This document shows positions 60,118-64,000 of a DNA stretch of 64,000 nucleotides, piece after piece (within the stretch, counting starts at the first letter, position 1; every line of letters begins with the position of its first letter). Origin of the DNA: Deltaproteobacteria bacterium (GTDB taxonomy: Bacteria; Desulfobacterota; RBG-13-43-22); assembly GCA_016208255.1 (NCBI GenBank), contig JACQYK010000065.1:35686-99685 (forward strand). The letters are read 5' to 3'. Both the position numbers and the translations under genes were made by a program. Under the pieces are notes generated by a model that searched no databases, had not been told where the DNA came from, and saw only the letters and a program-made list of their open reading frames with translations.

Positions 60118-60285
60118 TTAACTGCTGTTTTTCTTTTGCCAGTATTCCCTGAATTCATGGGCATACTTTTGGACCCAGTCCCAAACCGCTTGATCGCCCA
60201 GATCATACCCGGCTTTTTCCGATTCAATCCATTTATGTTTTAAAATTTCTTCCAATTCTTTGCGCAGGATATCCGATTGAGTCAT
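60118..60285 (-). CDS. Small hypothetical protein
   Basis: 55 residues from ATG 60285 (MTQSDILRKELEEILKHKW), with GGAAGAAG eight bases ahead. The open frame extends upstream through hairpin DNA, which I exclude; ATG 60306 is an alternative. The sequence is helical with aromatic residues (DQAVWDWVQKYAHEFREYWQ). It seems a conserved-type small cytoplasmic protein, but I cannot name it. It lies 192 bp behind radC. Confidence 0.6.
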   Translation of the reverse strand: MTQSDILRKELEEILKHKWIESEKAGYDLGDQAVWDWVQKYAHEFREYWQKKNSS

Positions 60286-60389
60286 TTTTTTGTCTTCTTC
60301 CCCCATGTTATTGCTCAAATAAGGATGGACCTGTAAAAAATCCATCAACAGGCCGAGGACGATTAAATCCCGGTCTGGGGTGAAGGTGG

Positions 60390-60474
60390 AACCACTTGAA
60401 TTCACTTCAAGTGGCGGGAGAGGGGAAGCCCTTTCCCGCCTCGTGAAAAGTCGTATTTTGACTTTTAACGAGGT
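60390..60474 (-). terminator. Three consecutive hairpins just past radC
   Basis: Read on the minus strand: CCTCGTTAAAAGTC/GACTTTTCACGAGG (13 of 14 paired, loop AAAATAC), then CGGGAAAGGG/CCCCTCTCCCG, then CCACTTGAA-GTGAA-TTCAAGTGG. They start 2 bp after the radC stop. A transcriptional stop or mRNA-stabilising role is likely, though there is no U-tract. Confidence 0.45.
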
Positions 60475-60476
60475 TG

Positions 60477-61169
60477 TCAAATAAGGTTATTCTCTAAAAA
60501 ACTGAAATGACCTTCCCGTCCTATAATCAAATGATCATGGACCTTAATCTGTAAATTTCTGGCGGCCTGGGTCAAGGTCCGGGTTAGTTCTCTGTCTTCG
60601 GGAGAAGGATAGGGCGACCCACCGGGGTGATTATGGACCAGGATTAAAGCGGTTGCTTTTAACCGTATGGCATTCTCCATGACCTTTCGGGGGTAGACTA
60701 CGGTTTGATCCACGGTCCCTTCCTGCAAAACCTCTTCTTCAATAACCTGATTTCGAGTGTTCAGGTAAATCATTCGAAACTGTTCATCTTTCAGCCAGCC
60801 CATTTTCGACTGGCAATAGCTGATCAGATCTCCGGGTGAGGTGATCACATTTTGTGATTTAAGGAAACGATCCTTAAGATACCTCTCCGAGGCGGCTTTT
60901 ATTAATTTAAAAAGCAGGGCGCTGTGTTCCCCCAGCCCTTTAACTTCCGTTAATTTTTCAACCGGGGCTTCAACAATCCCCCGCAAAGAACCGAAGGTCC
61001 GCATTAAATCCTTGGCCAGGGGCTTGGTATCCTTCCGGGCCAGGGCATAGGTTAAAATAAATTCAACGACCTCGTAATCCCTAAAGGAATCCAGCCCCGT
61101 CCGGGAAAAGCTTTCTTTTAACCGTTTTCGGTGACCTGCATAATGGGGAACTTCTTTATTCTGAGGAAT
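60477..61169 (-). CDS. radC: RadC family JAB-domain protein with a non-AUG (AUU) start
   Basis: 230 residues when read from ATT 61169. The JAMM motif is HNHPGGSPYPSPEDREL, with NVITSPGDLISYCQSKMG and VYPRKVMENAIRLKATALILV before it. The conserved N-terminus (VPHYAGHRKRLKESF, GLDSFRDYEVVEFIL, RKDTKPLAKDLM) lies upstream of the first ATG (61004). No ATG, GTG or TTG occurs between the preceding in-frame stop and this part. ATT sits just after GGGAGGG at proper distance. RadC's function is unsettled; it is often associated with mobile or competence functions. Confidence 0.85.
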   Translation of the reverse strand: MPQNKEVPHYAGHRKRLKESFSRTGLDSFRDYEVVEFILTYALARKDTKPLAKDLMRTFGSLRGIVEAPVEKLTEVKGLGEHSALLFKLIKAASERYLKDRFLKSQNVITSPGDLISYCQSKMGWLKDEQFRMIYLNTRNQVIEEEVLQEGTVDQTVVYPRKVMENAIRLKATALILVHNHPGGSPYPSPEDRELTRTLTQAARNLQIKVHDHLIIGREGHFSFLENNLI

Positions 61170-61484
61170 AAAAAACCCTCCCTTTTATGAAGTCCACGGT
61201 CCCTAAGCCGTGCTGGAAACACCCTTTTCCGAAATCATAGAGCTTATAAAGTCGGCTATATTATCATAGCTAATTTTAAAAAAACAATTATTTTTTCAAA
61301 AATGAAAAGAGCCCGGACCCTTTCCAGACCTCTCCTTACCCCAAAGTTTGCAAGCAGGTGCGGGAGATAAATTTCTTAGGGTCTTTATATTCTTCCGGGG
61401 CGGTCCCAACCAGGTAGGGTGAAATGATGATTAAAAATCAGAAAAAGGCTTGGCATCTTCTAGGGGTTCGTCCCTAAAAAAATC

Positions 61485-61518
61485 TTGACATAATAGTATT
61501 TTATTAATAGTATTTTAT
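61485..61518 (+). promoter_or_regulatory. Promoter with tandem operator for the antitoxin-toxin pair
   Basis: TTGACA (61485..61490) is followed by two abutting copies of TAATAGTATTTTAT (61491..61504 and 61505..61518). The -10 candidate TAGTAT at 61508 lies inside the second copy at 17-bp spacing. Repeats over a promoter are the usual site for antitoxin autorepression. The rest of 61170..61484 shows no gene. Confidence 0.6.
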
Positions 61519-61544
61519 AAAGTGTATTTCTGCAGGATAAAAAA

Positions 61545-61805
61545 ATGCCAAAATATGTCAAAAAAATCCAGATGTTGGTAACAGAAGACCAATACCTGGA
61601 ACTGGAGAAAATTGCCTCCAGGGAGCATAAGAAACTCGGCACCCTGGTTCGGGAGGCCGTTGTTGAATATCATCTGAAAACCGCCAAGCAGCGCCGAATC
61701 GCCGATGCAGTGGACCGGCTTCTTTCTCTTCCCGCGGTGGAGGTCCCTCAAGATTACCAGGAGTGGGAAGCGGAATATCTCCGAAAAAAATATTCCTGCC
61801 CATGA
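61545..61805 (+). CDS. Ribbon-helix-helix antitoxin (VapB-like)
   Basis: 86 residues; AGGATAAAAA precedes ATG 61545. The N-terminal RHH fold is seen in KKIQMLVTEDQYLELEKIASREHKKLGTLVREAVVEY, where the strand KKIQMLV would contact DNA. The C-terminal tail (VPQDYQEWEAEYLRKKY) is of the kind that wraps a toxin. It probably represses its own promoter via the repeats just upstream. The stop overlaps the toxin start as ATGA. Confidence 0.85.
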   Translation: MPKYVKKIQMLVTEDQYLELEKIASREHKKLGTLVREAVVEYHLKTAKQRRIADAVDRLLSLPAVEVPQDYQEWEAEYLRKKYSCP

Positions 61806-62227
61806 CCGGTCCATCTTTTCAATTTTTAGATGCCAATTTGATTATGTATTCTTTAGGAGGCCCCCACCCCCTCCAAGTTCCAAGTAAAGGCGTCTTGGAA
61901 AAAATCAAAAACGACTCCCTTCGAGTGGTTTCCAATACGGAGGTCCTTCAAGAAATTCTCTATCGTTATTTTTCCCTCCGAAAACAGGCCCTCGGGGAAT
62001 TGGCCTATACCGCCATGATCGATCTTTGCCAGGCCATTCTTCCGGTAACTATTCAGGATACCGATCGCGCCTTGGGATTACTGAAACAATATCCCCAAAT
62101 AACTTCCCGCGATGCCATCCATGCCGCCACCATGCTCAACAACGGAATCAAAGAGATCCTCTCCACCGACCCCCACTTTGATCTTATCGCCGGCATCCGG
62201 CGGACCGACCCGAAAGGGATGTCCTAG
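61802..62227 (+). CDS. PIN-domain toxin (VapC-like)
   Basis: 141 residues from ATG 61802, overlapping the antitoxin stop. PIN-domain acidic residues: D10 in FQFLDANLIMYSLGG, E in VSNTEVLQEILYRY, D in ITSRDAIHAATMLNNGI, and D in ILSTDPHFDLI. PIN toxins cut tRNA or rRNA when freed from the antitoxin. The order antitoxin-toxin with an ATGA overlap is classical type II. Confidence 0.87.
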   Translation: MTGPSFQFLDANLIMYSLGGPHPLQVPSKGVLEKIKNDSLRVVSNTEVLQEILYRYFSLRKQALGELAYTAMIDLCQAILPVTIQDTDRALGLLKQYPQITSRDAIHAATMLNNGIKEILSTDPHFDLIAGIRRTDPKGMS

Positions 62228-62338
62228 TAAGGCAAGGAAGGGTATCATCACCGGGAAGGGTGGGGCACCCCCCTATAGGACTCTTTTCAGATAAGTTATC
62301 GTGGCCCGGCCCCAACTCGCGCTCCTGTTTTCATTCGG

Positions 62339-62902
62339 TCATTTCTTGGAAATAATTTCTTTGATACGCTGCCAAAGATCATGGACGTCCAGTTCGCAAG
62401 ACCATTTTTCAATATAATCCAGATCGAGGTTACCCGCCTGCGTCTGTGCCACCTTCAAGGCATCCTGCCATTGTCTTTCGGAGGAGCCGAGCTTTGACCA
62501 TTCCAGCTTGGACAGGATTACATCTTCTGAGGTGGCAATCCCGGCCGCAATTCCCAGAATTTCAATTTGAAGACGGCGGCTGAATTCAATCCGGCTGAAA
62601 GGTCGATTCTTCCGGATAATAAGATCGGCCTTATAACCGGAAGCTTCGTCAATGATATTAAAAGCCCGTTGGTGTTGCACCGCCTGGTCGATTTCTTCTT
62701 CGTTGACATAATAACCCTCTCCCAAAGATCGTGCGAACTGATAAAAATCATCCAGATCTCCTTCGACTACGGTATCAATATCCATGGTGGTCCTGGGATG
62801 TCCGTGAAAACTGGCCGCTACTGAGCCAACCAGCATAAAATTGATGCCCGATTCGGAGAGTTTTTTCAGAAGTCTTTTCAGAAAATCAGTTTGATTTTCC
62901 AT
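62339..62902 (-). CDS. Nucleotidyltransferase-fold protein (possible toxin of an NTase pair)
   Basis: 187 residues. The NTase motif appears in FMLVGSVAASFHGHPRTTMDIDTVVEG (GS with a DxD pair), followed by ADLIIRKNRPFSRIEFSRR and SEDVILSKLEWSKLG, as in DUF1814/AbiEii-related and MNT-like proteins. Such proteins transfer nucleotides to tRNA or to a partner. A small gene 14 bp upstream may be the partner. The similarity is of fold level. Confidence 0.75.
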   Translation of the reverse strand: MENQTDFLKRLLKKLSESGINFMLVGSVAASFHGHPRTTMDIDTVVEGDLDDFYQFARSLGEGYYVNEEEIDQAVQHQRAFNIIDEASGYKADLIIRKNRPFSRIEFSRRLQIEILGIAAGIATSEDVILSKLEWSKLGSSERQWQDALKVAQTQAGNLDLDYIEKWSCELDVHDLWQRIKEIISKK

Positions 62903-62916
62903 ATTAGGTCTTTTCT

Positions 62917-63135
62917 TTACTCTTTTTTGATTTCAACCTGATGCATCTCCCGATAAAACAAAATCCGAAGTTCTTCCTCCGAGCTGTTCGGATGTCTGTT
63001 TTTTAAACCGGCTAAGGCGATATCCCGTATCACATCGCTCAATTTCATAGCCGCCATCATTCGCTCTTCCCCGCTCATTCGGCGAAATGTTTCAAGTTGA
63101 CGGGCGTCTGCTTCCGGAGAGGTATCTGAAATCAT
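62917..63135 (-). CDS. 72-residue protein preceding the nucleotidyltransferase
   Basis: Helical and charged: ADARQLETFRRMSGEERMMAAMKLSDVIRDIA, then HPNSSEEELRILFYREMHQ. It ends 14 bp before the nucleotidyltransferase start, so it is likely cotranscribed as a two-gene unit. It has no known DNA-binding motif. Similar small proteins commonly accompany such NTases, which suggests an antitoxin or adaptor. The 63136..63375 gap contains no gene. Confidence 0.7.
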   Translation of the reverse strand: MISDTSPEADARQLETFRRMSGEERMMAAMKLSDVIRDIALAGLKNRHPNSSEEELRILFYREMHQVEIKKE

Positions 63136-63375
63136 CCCTTATCCTCCATAAATTTCATTCTAAGTTTCTTCTAACCAGCGACCCTGAATTCAAGGCCGTA
63201 AAAAAATTGCATTCAGCATTGGGTCGGACCTAATGCCATTAGAAAGATCGGCCTTCCCGAACTTCTTTTCTCGGCTGAACTGTTTTATACCATGGTTCCA
63301 TGAATTATCCTTTTATGTGGGCTGTTGGGGAAATTCTAATGAAAAATACGGAAATTAAAAAGCAAAAGACTTATT

Positions 63376-63627
63376 TCAGCAAATTGCTTCTCCTGCGGGT
63401 TCCACCCCTTCCACCGTTAAAAATTCGTGCAGTTCTTTAATGGAAAGAGGGGCCTTATAGGCATCCTCATCGGTCCGAGTAACTTCTTCAAAAGAATCGA
63501 TTGCTTCTTTTAGTTTGGAGACGGCCTTTTTCTTGCTTTTGCCTTGCCCTACCAAACCGTTTTCAAGGCACAAGGCTACCCAATAGTCCCCACTTTTTCT
63601 TAAAACAGTTGTATAAAATTCCATCAT
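63376..63627 (-). CDS. HicB-like antitoxin, orphan
   Basis: 83 residues; AAGGGAAAA precedes the double ATG. HicB partial-RNase-H fold: EFYTTVLRKSGDYWVALCLE, then GLVGQGKSKKKAVSKLKEAIDSF, followed by a short tail (LHEFLTVEGVEPAGEAIC) with no DNA-binding domain. No HicA is found on either side. It may be a solitary antitoxin or a regulator. Confidence 0.75.
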   Translation of the reverse strand: MMEFYTTVLRKSGDYWVALCLENGLVGQGKSKKKAVSKLKEAIDSFEEVTRTDEDAYKAPLSIKELHEFLTVEGVEPAGEAIC

Positions 63628-63645
63628 TTTTCCCTTTTGCTTGGT

Positions 63646-63724
63646 GCGAAAACAGTGTCAATCGTTCGACGAGACTATTTTCACGTTTTGTAGTGTCACG
63701 CCACTGGCGTGGCATGACGGTTTA
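63646..63724. repeat. Palindromic repeat, family 1
   Basis: GCGAAAACAGTG ... GACGAGACTATTTTCACG ... TAGTGTCACGCCACTGGCG, then TGGCATGACGGTTTA. The TAA of the repeat closes the shifted frame of the adjacent gene fragment. Confidence 0.75.
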
Positions 63725-63953
63725 TTTTGGTGCTGCCAAAAGTATGGCATCCATGAGTCTCTTTCCATCACCGCCTTTAGGATACAGGGCGGAAAGAGAT
63801 TTGGCAAGGGCGTAAAAAATCCGGTCCTCTCAATACTTGATTGGCCATTATTCGGGCCACTTCCGTTTTTGGAAATGCTTCCACATCCCTGACCACCTCC
63901 ATAAACAACTCCATCGCCATTTGCCAGACTTTCAGTTCTCTGAAATCCTTCAT
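63722..63953 (-). pseudogene. Frameshifted small gene with S23/four-helix-bundle-like start
   Basis: ATG 63953 has GGGGAGGGCG upstream and encodes MKDFRELKVWQMAMELFMEV, like the start of 23S rRNA intervening-sequence (S23) proteins. The frame ends at TAA 63777..63779 after FLRPCQISFRPVS. Inserting or removing one base near 63817 would continue as ALAKSLSALYPKGGD to a TAA at 63722. It was probably one gene, now frameshifted. The similarity beyond the first 20 residues is weak. Confidence 0.5.
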
Positions 63954-64000
63954 CGCCCTCCCCTCTTCTTTTCACTTTCACTTTCGACTTTCAACTCCGC

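Noticed and set aside
63136..63375. A hicA toxin next to the HicB-like gene
   Set aside because: No frame in this gap or at the other side resembles HicA.

Overview
The window reads as a chromosomal piece of a strictly anaerobic bacterium, most likely an uncultured member of Desulfobacterota (former Deltaproteobacteria). The basis is a Hdr/Qmo-type flavin and iron-sulfur gene cluster with metF/metV, a selenocysteine-containing MvhD, CooC, EtfBA, a 4-hydroxybutyryl-CoA dehydratase-type enzyme, a split purH, and many short palindromic repeats with a RAYT transposase. No rRNA, tRNA, prophage or CRISPR array was found. Taxonomy is inference from gene content only.

Layout. 1-1.9 kb: a cut-off succinyl-CoA-ligase-like gene, an orphan signal-peptide fragment and a GntR regulator with a palindrome in front. 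2.3-18.9 kb, all minus strand: acyl-CoA synthetase, GlcD/GlcF-type oxidoreductase, lipoyl H-protein, hdrB, RAYT, hdrC, QmoB-like and QmoA/HdrA-like proteins, metF, metV, selenoprotein mvhD, and a large HdrA with a GltD-like insert that is broken into two frames. Together this looks like an electron-bifurcating methylene-tetrahydrofolate reductase module (acetyl-CoA pathway) with extra electron inputs. 19.1-23.8 kb: a complete branched-chain amino acid type ABC transporter (livKHMGF order). 24.5-26.3 kb: etfBA on the plus strand. 26.5-31 kb: a LysM lytic transglycosylase, a coiled-coil protein, CooC and TatC. 31-38.7 kb: a surface-glycan operon (two DegT aminotransferases, GDP-mannose dehydratase, two glycosyltransferases, a cupin and a flippase-like membrane protein). 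39-46 kb: serine hydrolase, LD-carboxypeptidase, adenosine-specific kinase family protein, hybrid sensor kinase, TldD/PmbA. 46.4-49.3 kb: two convergent paralogous B12/radical-SAM genes. 49.4-55.5 kb: IMP cyclohydrolase domain, 4-hydroxybutyryl-CoA dehydratase-like protein, a tocopherol-cyclase-like gene broken by a stop, a branched-chain aminotransferase, a coiled-coil protein and a ParA ATPase. 55.6-61.2 kb: yebC-ruvCAB, rlmE, radC. 61.5-64 kb: toxin-antitoxin-like small genes.

The most unusual layer is non-coding. Several families of dispersed hairpins run through the window. One is a paired-hairpin module whose stems differ between copies but stay base-paired, with a near-constant CAAAG-type loop. 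Another is a leader-like element of about 80 bp, found in the same orientation 5' of five genes; in two copies it is split by a nested palindromic insert. Palindromes also sit in frame inside or at the ends of redox genes. Several genes carry deletion or stop lesions (acyl-CoA synthetase, hdrA, metF, tocopherol-cyclase-like, a TAXI-type receptor remnant), which suggests either real genome decay or assembly or consensus faults and should be separated by read mapping.
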